A stretch of 31,431 nt of DNA, taken from positions 1 to 31,431 of IMG/VR virus record IMGVR_UViG_3300028045_000055. The stretch is one strand, 5' to 3'. Every line of letters starts with the position of its first letter. The stretch's first letter is position 1. Source of the stretch: a virus. Position numbers and translations under genes: made by a program. Shown one piece after another: positions 1-5,707 of this stretch. The notes beneath the pieces were generated by a model. The model saw only the letters and a list, made by a program, of their open reading frames with translations. It was not told the origin of the DNA and did no database searches.

Positions 1-825
1 AAAGAGCCAATGAAGATTCCAAAACTCCCTCCATTTATTAAGATTTGGGAATTACCTCGAAAATCTGAAGAGATGGAAGCGAAGAACTGGGAATATGTAG
101 CTTCACTGGATTCGGGGTATGGTGTATATAAAGATAATACTGTAATGCAGATATTTTTAGTTAAATCAAATATCACGGCACATCAAGTTTGTACAATGCA
201 TTCCAACTCAATGGAAATTGAAGAGTTTTGTAAAAAAGCCAGAGTCTTACTTAAGAAGTATAATGACCCAGCGCTTATAATTGAGCAAAATGGTCCGGGA
301 ATCGCAGCAACTAAATATTTCCATAGTACTGCTGAGTATGACAATCTAATGCACTTTGACCATACTGGTAATCATATGGGACTATGGGCAAGTGAAAAAT
401 TAAAACAGAATGCTGTTATTCTTTTGAAAACTTATGTTCAGCGTAAGTTCCTTAAGTTACATGATGGGATTACTATCAATGAACTTCACTCATATGGCCA
501 AGTAACTCAGAATAAGTGGGGAGCCCTCGGTGGTAATCATGATGACCATGTTACATCACTATATTGGATTCCATTTTATCTACAGTCGCCGCTATTCTAT
601 GGTAATATTGTTGAAGTAAATATTAAGCAACTTGAGGAGGATGAAATCATTCTAACTCCTGAAGATGAAATGGCAAGTAGAGATAAATTACTACAAGAAA
701 TGTCAGACACTGCTCAGCAACAAGAAGACTTATCAAATGCAGCCGAGCATTTATCAAAAAATGAAGAAAATGAAGAAGAAGATGAAGAAGACCCTGAAGA
801 AAGTACCTTATTTTTCAGAAGATAA
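1..825 (+). CDS. Large terminase subunit, C-terminal (nuclease) part, truncated by window edge
   Basis: This is the C-terminal part of the DNA-packaging motor, whose RNase H-like nuclease cuts concatemeric DNA at headful packaging. The frame is open to base 1, so the ATG at 10 is probably internal and the ATPase half lies outside the window. Visible nuclease features are an Asp in VASLDSGYG (about residue 35 counted from the ATG at 10), an acidic strand ALIIEQNGPG (about 88-97) and GGNHDDHVTS near residue 178, the arrangement of the metal-binding acids of gp17-like terminases. The last 60 residues are a very acidic tail rich in Glu and Asp, probably disordered. A late-type motif starts 6 bases after the stop. 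The family call is by motif order only. An upstream intron or split gene cannot be excluded. Confidence 0.82.
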   Translation, partial: KEPMKIPKLPPFIKIWELPRKSEEMEAKNWEYVASLDSGYGVYKDNTVMQIFLVKSNITAHQVCTMHSNSMEIEEFCKKARVLLKKYNDPALIIEQNGPGIAATKYFHSTAEYDNLMHFDHTGNHMGLWASEKLKQNAVILLKTYVQRKFLKLHDGITINELHSYGQVTQNKWGALGGNHDDHVTSLYWIPFYLQSPLFYGNIVEVNIKQLEEDEIILTPEDEMASRDKLLQEMSDTAQQQEDLSNAAEHLSKNEENEEEDEEDPEESTLFFRR

Positions 826-830
826 TTTAT

Positions 831-840
831 TATAAACTAT
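831..840 (+). promoter_or_regulatory. Late-type promoter motif TATAAACTAT
   Basis: TATAAACTAT lies 26 bases before the ATG at 867, directly followed by TATAAATAC, which resembles the T4 late consensus. No -35 box is visible. It is one of about nine copies in intergenic positions of this window. Confidence 0.65.
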
Positions 841-866
841 TATAAATACCTTTAAGGAGCCTTATT

Positions 867-1370
867 ATGCACGGATTTGGATATTTCAATCGCATTGACG
901 AGTTAAGAGACGCTAGTAAAAAATTGATGGAAGCAGAAATGATTCCATTAGAAGAAGAATACACTGATGATGAACAAGCAGATATAGATAATGTTACTGT
1001 TGTTAAGATTGGTGACGATAACTTTAAAGCATCAGGAAGCGCTGGTAATGCAGTTGGTGGTAAAGCCACTGATGGTGCCGAGCCACAATTAGGTGGAATG
1101 GGATTAGGTACTTCTTGTGGTATCTCGAAAGAGATGGGACGCACTGAAGGATTTCAAGGCGGTGAAACAATTGATGATGAATCATCTAATATTGCTCAAG
1201 AAATTGCCGACAGCAACAAGATTGAAAAATTGGGACCAGAATCACAAATAGGCGAAATGTTCGGTGAGATGTTTGGTAAGAATTTTGGTGACGAAAAACA
1301 TATTCATGATATGTCAAAACCACAAACTGATGTAGTAGTGGATGGAATCAAAGTTAAGAAAGGGTGGTAA
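867..1370 (+). CDS. Hypothetical acidic late protein (167 aa)
   Basis: I do not recognise the family. The start is set by AAGGAG at 854-859, eight bases before the ATG. The protein begins MHGFGYFNRIDELRDAS, followed by an acidic stretch (about residues 25-45), a Gly-rich central part (about 52-95) and a helix with repeated GEMFG around residues 126-135. There is no signal peptide or membrane segment. A late motif precedes it, and the next gene's ATG lies one base after its stop, so the small genes are probably co-transcribed and translationally coupled. Its place beside the terminase suggests a virion or assembly role, but this is inference. Confidence 0.72.
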   Translation: MHGFGYFNRIDELRDASKKLMEAEMIPLEEEYTDDEQADIDNVTVVKIGDDNFKASGSAGNAVGGKATDGAEPQLGGMGLGTSCGISKEMGRTEGFQGGETIDDESSNIAQEIADSNKIEKLGPESQIGEMFGEMFGKNFGDEKHIHDMSKPQTDVVVDGIKVKKGW

Positions 1371-1371
1371 C

Positions 1372-1671
1372 ATGTCGCGTTACAACAAACATTTGAGTCA
1401 ACTAGAAGCTATGTTTGAAGTTGCTGAGCCTGTACTTAAGTCTGTTGACCCTGTACACGTATCGGACTTTATCCACTATGTTTTTGAAAATACATCTAAG
1501 TATGACTTGGATGGATTGGATAAAGAGTGGTTTTGTAGTTATGTGAACCTCAACGAAAATAAAGCAGTTAACTTTGTTAACAACCTTCTGGAAGGCCAAG
1601 GACATCTGGTTACAAAGAAATCTATATTAGAAGGCGTGAATACATTTAAAAAGGAAGAATATAATGGCTAA
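1372..1671 (+). CDS. Hypothetical protein (99 aa)
   Basis: Unknown function. An upstream in-frame ATG exists at 1342, but the ATG at 1372 is preferred: the Shine-Dalgarno-like AGGGTGG (1361-1367) sits just upstream and the previous gene stops at 1370. The protein is mixed alpha-helical and acidic, begins MSRYNKHLSQLEAMFEVAEP, and has no membrane segment. Its end overlaps the next gene by 8 bases, which suggests coupling with the DCC-type oxidoreductase. Confidence 0.72.
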   Translation: MSRYNKHLSQLEAMFEVAEPVLKSVDPVHVSDFIHYVFENTSKYDLDGLDKEWFCSYVNLNENKAVNFVNNLLEGQGHLVTKKSILEGVNTFKKEEYNG

Positions 1672-2005
1672 ACCACAATTAGTGTACGATGCGAACTGTC
1701 CTATCTGTACAAACTACGTAAGACTTCTGAAAAAGAAAGTCACACCTGATAAGTTAGAATATGTACCAAGTACTGCTAGTCTCGATGAGTTCCAGTATAT
1801 CAATGCAGATGGGGTGACTTTTGAAGGAGCTCCGGCAATTGATGAACTAACTAAAGACTTTAGTGAAGTAACTCAATTTTTCTGGCTACTACCACAAAAA
1901 TACAGAACTACTGCACTCAAAGCTGTTTATGCAGCATCTGGTGTAGTTCGTAATGTATTAGGTAGAGTAAAAAAAGGTGGATGTGGCTGTGGTAAGAAAA
2001 AGTAA
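1664..2005 (+). CDS. DCC/YuxK-type thiol-disulfide oxidoreductase-like protein
   Basis: The 113-residue protein begins with the DCC-family signature: YDANCPICTNYVRLL carries the DxxCPxC motif with Cys12 and Cys15. A predicted thioredoxin-like segment follows, with GAPAIDEL near residues 56-63 in the place of the usual substrate-facing loop. This family (DUF393) is thought to act as thiol-disulfide oxidoreductases, but substrates are poorly known. The C-terminus ends in a basic Cys-Gly cluster (GGCGCGKKK), which could bind metal or be redox active. AAGGAAG precedes the ATG. It is the last gene of the + block and meets the heat-shock gene tail to tail with 4 bases between. Confidence 0.8.
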   Translation: MAKPQLVYDANCPICTNYVRLLKKKVTPDKLEYVPSTASLDEFQYINADGVTFEGAPAIDELTKDFSEVTQFFWLLPQKYRTTALKAVYAASGVVRNVLGRVKKGGCGCGKKK

Positions 2006-2009
2006 ACCC

Positions 2010-3008
2010 CTACATAATAGGGATTGATACTTCTTCACCTTTAACTCTATGTGGTAATTCCACATGGAGTATACCATTTTCCATATCTGCACTTAATTTT
2101 GATTCATCAACCAGTCGCTGAAACGGGTATTTAAACTCGAATTTACCGACTAAAAATGGTGGGACAGTATTATGTTCAGTTAATACAGGGTCCTTTCTTC
2201 CACGGCCCTTTATTTTTTTGCGTAATTCAACTACACTACCTTTACGCTCACCACCGATAACTAATGTACCAGCATTAAAGTGAACCTTAAGCGATTCCTT
2301 ACTAACTCCAGATAAATCAACAAATACATGATATGAACCTTCAATCATTGCAATCTCACTCGGTGGTAAGTATTGCCCTGCTGCTTGATTCACTGGTACT
2401 TGTTGTTGCTGTGGTGGATAGCCATTAGGAACTACATTATAAGGTTGTTCCTGATACTGAGGTGCAGGTTGTTGATATGGCTGCTGTGGTGCTACTGGTG
2501 CTTGCTCATACCCTGCTGGTGCCTGTGCTGGCGCTTGTTGTTGATACCCAGCCGGTGGTTGTTGCTGTGGTGGGCGCTGCTGCTGCTGTCCTTGTGGTGA
2601 TGGACGTTGCTGCTGTCCCTGTGGAGGGCGTTGATGTCCCTGTGGAGGACGTTGTGGTTTCTTACCACCCACTTTACCTAATCCCGGTATATTGATACCA
2701 TCTGGCACCTTTTCTTGCATATCGGTCATATCACTCGCACTTACGATTCGAGTTTTTCCAGTTTTTTGGTCAATCATTTCAATCTGATTAGTGTTGATAT
2801 TATCGGCTTGTTCTATTTTACTTGGCATTTTTTTGTTCCTTGGATAAGGCGTAGGAGAGTCATGAACATAAAATATTTCATCGAAGAGTTTTTCTTCTGT
2901 AGGTAATTTATTTTTTCTGACCTCAATACAATCATATTTTTCGTCAATCAGTCCAATTGGACTGTGATGCTTCGGTTGAGAGAAAAGTTTTTTAAAGAAG
3001 TTGAGCAT
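2010..3008 (-). CDS. Small heat-shock protein (Hsp20/alpha-crystallin) with long Pro/Gln-rich insert
   Basis: The C-terminal ~110 residues (about 222-332) form an alpha-crystallin domain. GSYHVFVDLSGVSKESLKV, LVIGGERK, GKFEFKYPFQ and MENGILHVELPHR are the expected strands and the G-x-L-like motif. The C-terminus ends VSIPIM, containing the I-x-I motif (IPI) used in sHSP oligomerisation. Before it lies a region of about 95 residues (117-212) made almost only of Pro, Gln, Gly, Ala and Tyr, unusual for an sHSP (typically 140-180 aa; this is 332). Hsp20 proteins occur in several T4-like phages and probably act as holdases during assembly. The ATG at 3008 has only a weak ribosome site. The gene follows the sigma-factor gene by 10 bases. 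Confidence 0.88.
   Translation of the reverse strand: MLNFFKKLFSQPKHHSPIGLIDEKYDCIEVRKNKLPTEEKLFDEIFYVHDSPTPYPRNKKMPSKIEQADNINTNQIEMIDQKTGKTRIVSASDMTDMQEKVPDGINIPGLGKVGGKKPQRPPQGHQRPPQGQQQRPSPQGQQQQRPPQQQPPAGYQQQAPAQAPAGYEQAPVAPQQPYQQPAPQYQEQPYNVVPNGYPPQQQQVPVNQAAGQYLPPSEIAMIEGSYHVFVDLSGVSKESLKVHFNAGTLVIGGERKGSVVELRKKIKGRGRKDPVLTEHNTVPPFLVGKFEFKYPFQRLVDESKLSADMENGILHVELPHRVKGEEVSIPIM
2373..2660 (-). repeat. Low-complexity Pro/Gln-coding tract inside the sHSP gene
   Basis: Imperfect short repeats encode RPPQGQQQ-like and PAGYQQQAP-like units. It also opens spurious Leu/Val-rich frames on the opposite strand, which are not genes. Confidence 0.85.
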
Positions 3009-3018
3009 CCATCATACT

Positions 3019-3852
3019 TCACTGTATGTCATCCAAAACATAACGAAATTCTTTCATGTCTCGATGTTTAGCAAGCTTTTTTAATGCACGGTCACGTAAC
3101 TGACGTACACGTTCATGAGACTTTCCTATTAATTCTTTTGTTTCACGTAGAGTTATCTGTTCATGTCCACATAAACCAAATAAGCGAGTGATGACTTTAT
3201 ATTCATCTGTACTTAATACAGTTTCGAGTATATCAGCAGTTACATTGGATATATTACGAAGTAAGCAAATCTTTTCGGCATCCTCAGCAGTATCATCCTC
3301 TACTAAATCACCTAACATCGTATCACCATCACCTATAGGTGTATCAAGTGAACTATGAGATTGAGCAATTCTATGTAGGTATTGAATGTCATCACCAAAG
3401 TCTTCTGGGTCCATCTCTTTACGAGCTCTATTTAGTTTTACCCTTTGATGTGCAGGTAATCTAATTAGGTCACGCTCTTCAAGATATTTACTAATTCGAC
3501 ATCTTATTTGCCAAACCGCAAATGAAATAAATTTATTTCCCTTACGCCAATCAAATAAATCAACCGCATTTAGAAGTCCTATCTTACCTTCAGTCATTAC
3601 TTCGTTCACATCCACCGACATCTTTGCCTTATATTGCAATGCAATCTTAAGGACAAATCGAAGATTCGCTTGAACTAGCTTTGTTTTTATTTTCTGTCGA
3701 GTTCGTATAGATGCGGTTTCATACTCTTTAAAAAGTAACTGCTCTTCATCTCTACTGATTACTACGGTTTTAGAAACTTCATGTAACATAAGTTTGGTTA
3801 CATAATCTTCTTCACCTAGTCCTGATTGAACAGGTGTATTTCTTGAAGTCAT
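3019..3852 (-). CDS. Phage sigma-70-family RNA polymerase sigma factor
   Basis: The 277-residue protein has the complete architecture of a primary-type sigma factor. Region 2 (about 59-135) contains LVQANLRFVLKIA, EGKIGLLNAVDLFDWRKGNKF and the aromatic-rich FAVWQIR DNA-melting segment. SSLDTPIGDGDTMLGDLVED (about 157-176) matches the region 3.2 finger of RpoD-like factors. Region 4 (about 200-264) has the helix-turn-helix TLRETKELIGKSHERVRQLRDRALKKL. This is unlike the minimal T4 gp55. It should redirect host core polymerase to phage promoters, and the recurrent TATAAACTA motif is the obvious candidate target, though that link is inferred. GGAGG four bases before the ATG gives a strong ribosome site. 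Confidence 0.93.
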   Translation of the reverse strand: MTSRNTPVQSGLGEEDYVTKLMLHEVSKTVVISRDEEQLLFKEYETASIRTRQKIKTKLVQANLRFVLKIALQYKAKMSVDVNEVMTEGKIGLLNAVDLFDWRKGNKFISFAVWQIRCRISKYLEERDLIRLPAHQRVKLNRARKEMDPEDFGDDIQYLHRIAQSHSSLDTPIGDGDTMLGDLVEDDTAEDAEKICLLRNISNVTADILETVLSTDEYKVITRLFGLCGHEQITLRETKELIGKSHERVRQLRDRALKKLAKHRDMKEFRYVLDDIQ

Positions 3853-3920
3853 ATGACCTCCGGCTTTTCTTAGTAATAAAAATAGTAATATTTAGTAAAG
3901 GTGGATAAAATATCTCACTA

Positions 3921-3940
3921 AAGTAACTTAATTATTATAG
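3921..3940 (+). promoter_or_regulatory. Candidate promoter element upstream of adenylate kinase
   Basis: AAGTAACTTAAT (3921-3932) is followed by TATTATAG. The same 12 bases occur at 6965-6976 upstream of another + gene. It may be a third (middle-type) promoter class. There is no experimental anchor. Confidence 0.35.
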
Positions 3941-3966
3941 GTTTGGGTTTAATAGAGGAGACTATC

Positions 3967-4518
3967 ATGAATATTATTATAGCAGGAATACAGGGCTCAG
4001 GAAAAGGGACCCATGGAAAAAAATTAGCTAAACTATTAAAAATACCTCATATTTCGTTCGGTGATGCTATACATAAACATTTACTTGATGAAACTGGCAT
4101 TGCTGACCCATATACAATAGCAGACTATAATGCAGGTACATTAGCTCCCGATTCAGCTTTATTTAAAGTTGCTGAATTTGAACTTAAGCCATCAAGAGTT
4201 AAAAAAGGATTTTTATTAGATGGATTCCCACGAACTCCCGGACAGCATCAATATGTAGCTAATAACTTTTTAGTTGATGTATGTATAGTATTAGACATCC
4301 CAGATGAAGTATCAGTGGGAAGATTAATGAAGCGTGGTCGAATAGATGATACTGAATCCGGAATTACAAAGAGACTAGAGCAATTCAAATCAGTTACAGA
4401 GCCTATCTTCTCATATTATGAGAAACGTGATATGTTAATTAGAGTCAATACTAATCAACCTATACAGGACTCATATGCAGAAATTATAAGAAAACTTGAA
4501 CCTTTTTTAAAAAAGTGA
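3967..4518 (+). CDS. adk: Adenylate kinase
   Basis: Nucleoside monophosphate kinase of 183 residues (ATP + AMP to 2 ADP), probably supporting the nucleotide pool during infection. Seen directly: P-loop GIQGSGKGT (residues 7-15), AMP-site motif LLDGFPRT (83-90), and the short-LID signature RGRIDDTESGITKRL (123-137). The frame extends upstream to a TTG at 3943, but the ATG at 3967 is chosen because GAGGAG (3955-3960) lies 6 bases before it. The length fits short-LID adenylate kinases rather than the long bacterial type (~214 aa). The stop codon directly abuts the -35 box of the tRNA-operon promoter. Confidence 0.92.
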   Translation: MNIIIAGIQGSGKGTHGKKLAKLLKIPHISFGDAIHKHLLDETGIADPYTIADYNAGTLAPDSALFKVAEFELKPSRVKKGFLLDGFPRTPGQHQYVANNFLVDVCIVLDIPDEVSVGRLMKRGRIDDTESGITKRLEQFKSVTEPIFSYYEKRDMLIRVNTNQPIQDSYAEIIRKLEPFLKK

Positions 4519-4546
4519 TTGACTTCTCGCTCAGATTGTCTATATT
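4519..4546 (+). promoter_or_regulatory. Sigma70-like promoter of the tRNA operon leader
   Basis: TTGACT (4519-4524), 16 bases, then TATATT (4541-4546). The same architecture recurs at 8240-8267 and 10177-10204. It should start transcription near 4553, about 45 bases before the leader ORF. Confidence 0.85.
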
Positions 4547-4596
4547 AGGTAACAGAACAGCACAATAACGTGCAATTCAAAACATTGGAAAATACT

Positions 4597-4686
4597 ATGA
4601 AAAACTTATCTTTACATTCGCTCAGTTGCTTATGTCTGTCGTGGTCACACGAGAGGGGTTTTTCATTTGGTATAGAAGGTTGTTAA
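4597..4686 (+). CDS. Leader peptide of the tRNA operon (29 aa, Leu/Ser/His/Cys/Trp run)
   Basis: This short ORF lies between the operon promoter and an intrinsic terminator. Codons 4-18 read LSLHSLSCLCLSWSH, fifteen successive residues drawn only from Leu, Ser, His, Cys and Trp. These are the same five amino acids, and no others, carried by the tRNAs downstream. Synonymous codons are varied: Leu TTA/CTC/CTG, Ser TCT/TCG/AGT/TCA, both His, both Cys and the Trp codon are all sampled, as if to test many isoacceptors. GGA about 7 bases before the ATG is a modest ribosome site. The stop (4684-4686) lies so that a terminating ribosome would cover the antiterminator arm at 4671-4681. By analogy with trp/his/leu leader peptides, translation itself, not the peptide, is the likely function. 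Confidence 0.85.
   Translation: MKNLSLHSLSCLCLSWSHERGFSFGIEGC
4636..4655 (+). promoter_or_regulatory. Candidate pause hairpin within the leader ORF
   Basis: TCGTG (4639-4643), loop GTCA, CACGA (4648-4652), extended by CT/AG around a G-G mismatch, followed by GGGGTTTTT. It sits over the Trp-Ser-His codons and could hold polymerase until a ribosome arrives, as the 1:2 hairpin does in the trp leader. Confidence 0.5.
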
Positions 4687-4730
4687 TAATATAATTACAA
4701 TCTTACAAAACTGAAGAGGAACCTTTTATA
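4671..4730 (+). promoter_or_regulatory. Antiterminator of the tRNA-operon attenuator
   Basis: UAUAGAAGGUU (4671-4681) can pair over 11 positions (ten Watson-Crick, one G-U) with AACCUUUUAUA (4720-4730). The latter is the inner part of the 5' arm, the loop and the first base of the 3' arm of the terminator at 4714-4741. The two folds are mutually exclusive. The upstream strand begins 21 bases after the last codon of the Leu/Ser/His/Cys/Trp run and ends just before the leader stop codon. Stalled ribosomes would therefore leave it free, while a ribosome at the stop would mask it. Confidence 0.78.
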
Positions 4731-4746
4731 AGGTTCCTCTTTTTTT
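4714..4746 (+). terminator. Intrinsic terminator (attenuator) before the tRNA cluster
   Basis: A perfect 12-bp stem (4714-4725 with 4730-4741), loop TTAT, then a T-run to 4746. It lies between the promoter/leader ORF and the first tRNA, so it would block tRNA transcription unless prevented. Confidence 0.92.
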
Positions 4747-4822
4747 ATACCCAATTTTGGGATTTGACTCCACTGAGAGCAAATGATATTTGAAAGTTTA
4801 AAATCCATGTTATAAAAAATAC

Positions 4823-4905
4823 GGAGAGTACCACTCAATGGTGGGTAAGTAGCCTTGAAAGCTATGGACTGGTAAAACAGTGGGGTTCGAGTCCTCTACT
4901 CTCCT
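4823..4905 (+). tRNA. tRNA-Ser (UGA)
   Basis: Acceptor GGAGAGT pairs with ACTCTCC (4898-4904). Anticodon stem GTAGC/GCTAT holds loop CTTGAAA with anticodon TGA. The long variable arm is typical of Ser. The T-loop is TTCGAGT, with a T-T mismatch at the base of the T-stem. CCA is not encoded; the next bases are CTA. The discriminator is T rather than the usual G. Confidence 0.88.
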
Positions 4906-4936
4906 CTATGAATTTGATTATGAATGTGCAGTTATC

Positions 4937-5023
4937 AGTTACTTCGCGCAATTGGTTGACGCAATCTGCCTTAAAAACAGACTCCTTTAAAAGGGATTAC
5001 AGGTTCAAATCCTGTAGTATCAA
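4937..5023 (+). tRNA. tRNA-Leu (UAA), imperfect acceptor stem
   Basis: The D-arm (GCGC, loop with TTGG, CGC), anticodon loop CTTAAAA (TAA), a class II variable arm and the T-arm ACAGG-TTCAAAT-CCTGT are clear. The acceptor strands AGTTACT and AGTATCA pair at only five of seven positions (A-A at 1-72, T-T at 3-70), and the anticodon stem has a C-A at its top. It may be decayed or need an unusual fold. The 5' end is uncertain by a few bases. A second Leu(UAA) gene lies at 5528. Confidence 0.6.
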
Positions 5024-5064
5024 TCTGATGACGATTTTTCTTCATACTCAAATTCAAACTTTAT

Positions 5065-5149
5065 GCCGAGATGGTGAAATTGGTAAGACACGCTGGCCTT
5101 AGAAGTCAGTGCTTTAAATAGCGTGAGGGTTCGACTCCCTCTCTCGGTA
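5065..5149 (+). tRNA. tRNA-Leu (UAG)
   Basis: Acceptor GCCGAGA/TCTCGGT with a G1-U72 wobble, a feature also found in bacterial tRNA-Leu. Anticodon stem CTGGC/GTCAG with loop CTTAGAA (TAG), a long variable arm, T-loop TTCGACT and discriminator A. CTA follows instead of CCA. Confidence 0.93.
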
Positions 5150-5153
5150 CTAT

Positions 5154-5237
5154 GCAGTTGTGGTGGAATTGGTATACACACTGGCCTAAGAAGTCAGCGA
5201 GCGCAAGCTCTTGAGAGTTCAAATCTCTCCAACTGTA
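5154..5237 (+). tRNA. tRNA-Leu (AAG)
   Basis: Acceptor GCAGTTG/CAACTGT (G1-U72), D-loop AATTGGTA, anticodon stem CTGGC/GTCAG with loop CTAAGAA giving anticodon AAG, a long variable arm, T-loop TTCAAAT and discriminator A. A34 in a Leu tRNA is unusual in bacteria, which normally use GAG for CTT/CTC. Its sequence is close to the Leu(UAG) gene just upstream, suggesting duplication. Confidence 0.9.
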
Positions 5238-5247
5238 CTAAAAATAT

Positions 5248-5332
5248 GTCGAAGTGGTGGAATCTTGGTATACACAGCGGTTTCAAACGCCGTGTCCTAA
5301 TGGACGTGAGGGTTCGATTCCCTCCTTCGATA
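5248..5332 (+). tRNA. tRNA-Leu (CAA)
   Basis: Acceptor GTCGAAG/CTTCGAT (G1-U72). Anticodon stem GCGGT/GCCGT with loop TTCAAAC (CAA, reads TTG). Long variable arm, T-arm GAGGG-TTCGATT-CCCTC, discriminator A, followed by CTA. Confidence 0.92.
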
Positions 5333-5346
5333 CTAACAAAACACAT

Positions 5347-5420
5347 GGTGATTGTAGCTTAATTGGTAAAGCCCCAGACTGTGACTCTGGTCATTGCGAG
5401 TTCGATTCTCGTCATTCACC
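5347..5420 (+). tRNA. tRNA-His (GUG)
   Basis: A G at 5347 fits the special G-1 of tRNA-His, opposite discriminator C73 (5420). Acceptor GTGATTG/CATTCAC has one T-T mismatch. D-arm GCTT/AAGC with TTGG. Anticodon stem CCAGA/TCTGG, loop CTGTGAC (GTG). T-loop TTCGATT. CTA follows. Confidence 0.9.
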
Positions 5421-5426
5421 CTATAA

Positions 5427-5510
5427 GGAAGGTTCCCATAATTGGTATTGGAGTGCCCTGCTAAGGCATCGCCGCGAAAGCGGTTACGGGTTCGAATCCC
5501 GTACCTTCCG
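5427..5510 (+). tRNA. tRNA-Ser (GCU)
   Basis: Acceptor GGAAGGT/ACCTTCC, anticodon stem GTGCC/GGCAT with loop CTGCTAA (GCT, reads AGC/AGT). The variable arm is a GC-rich hairpin (CCGC GAAA GCGG). T-arm ACGGG-TTCGAAT-CCCGT, discriminator G as expected for Ser. It starts only 6 bases after the tRNA-His gene. Confidence 0.95.
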
Positions 5511-5527
5511 TTAATTTTCAAAACTAT

Positions 5528-5609
5528 GCTACTGTGGTGGAATGTATACACATTTGCTTTAAGCGCAAACGCCGGTAACGGATTGGGGGTTCGAGTCCCC
5601 CCAGTAGTA
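5528..5609 (+). tRNA. tRNA-Leu (UAA), shortened D-loop
   Basis: Acceptor GCTACTG/CAGTAGT (G1-U72), anticodon stem TTTGC/GCAAA, loop TTTAAGC (TAA), long variable arm, T-arm GGGGG-TTCGAGT-CCCCC, discriminator A then CTA. Compared with Leu(AAG) and Leu(CAA) the D-loop has lost two bases, leaving one G where the G18-G19 pair should contact the T-loop. Confidence 0.85.
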
Positions 5610-5680
5610 CTAAAAATAGCATATTTGGTATTAATTGAAATACATAAACATCAATAGAAATATGTGTATTTCACCTTTTA

Positions 5681-5690
5681 TATAAACTAT
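5681..5690 (+). promoter_or_regulatory. Late-type promoter motif TATAAACTAT
   Basis: It lies 18 bases before the HNH endonuclease start, inside the tRNA cluster. No -35 box is visible. Confidence 0.6.
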
Positions 5691-5707
5691 ATGAAAGGAG
5701 ATTTATT

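Noticed and set aside
2008-2022. Small hairpin CCCTA/TAGGG as terminator between converging genes
   Set aside because: Only 5 bp and no T-run on either strand.
2373-2695. Plus-strand Leu/Val/Trp-rich ORFs
   Set aside because: They are antisense readings of the Pro/Gln repeat tract in the heat-shock gene.
3943-3966. TTG start extending adenylate kinase by 8 residues
   Set aside because: The ATG at 3967 has an ideal GAGGAG spacing and begins at the conserved first strand of the enzyme.
4764-4792. Second promoter (TTGACT with GATATT or TATTTG) after the attenuator
   Set aside because: Spacing is 15 or 17 and the -10 box is poor compared with the three good promoters. It stays a caveat, since a real promoter here would bypass the attenuator.
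5123-5657. ORFs running through the tRNA cluster on both strands
   Set aside because: They overlap several well-folded tRNA genes and lack ribosome sites.
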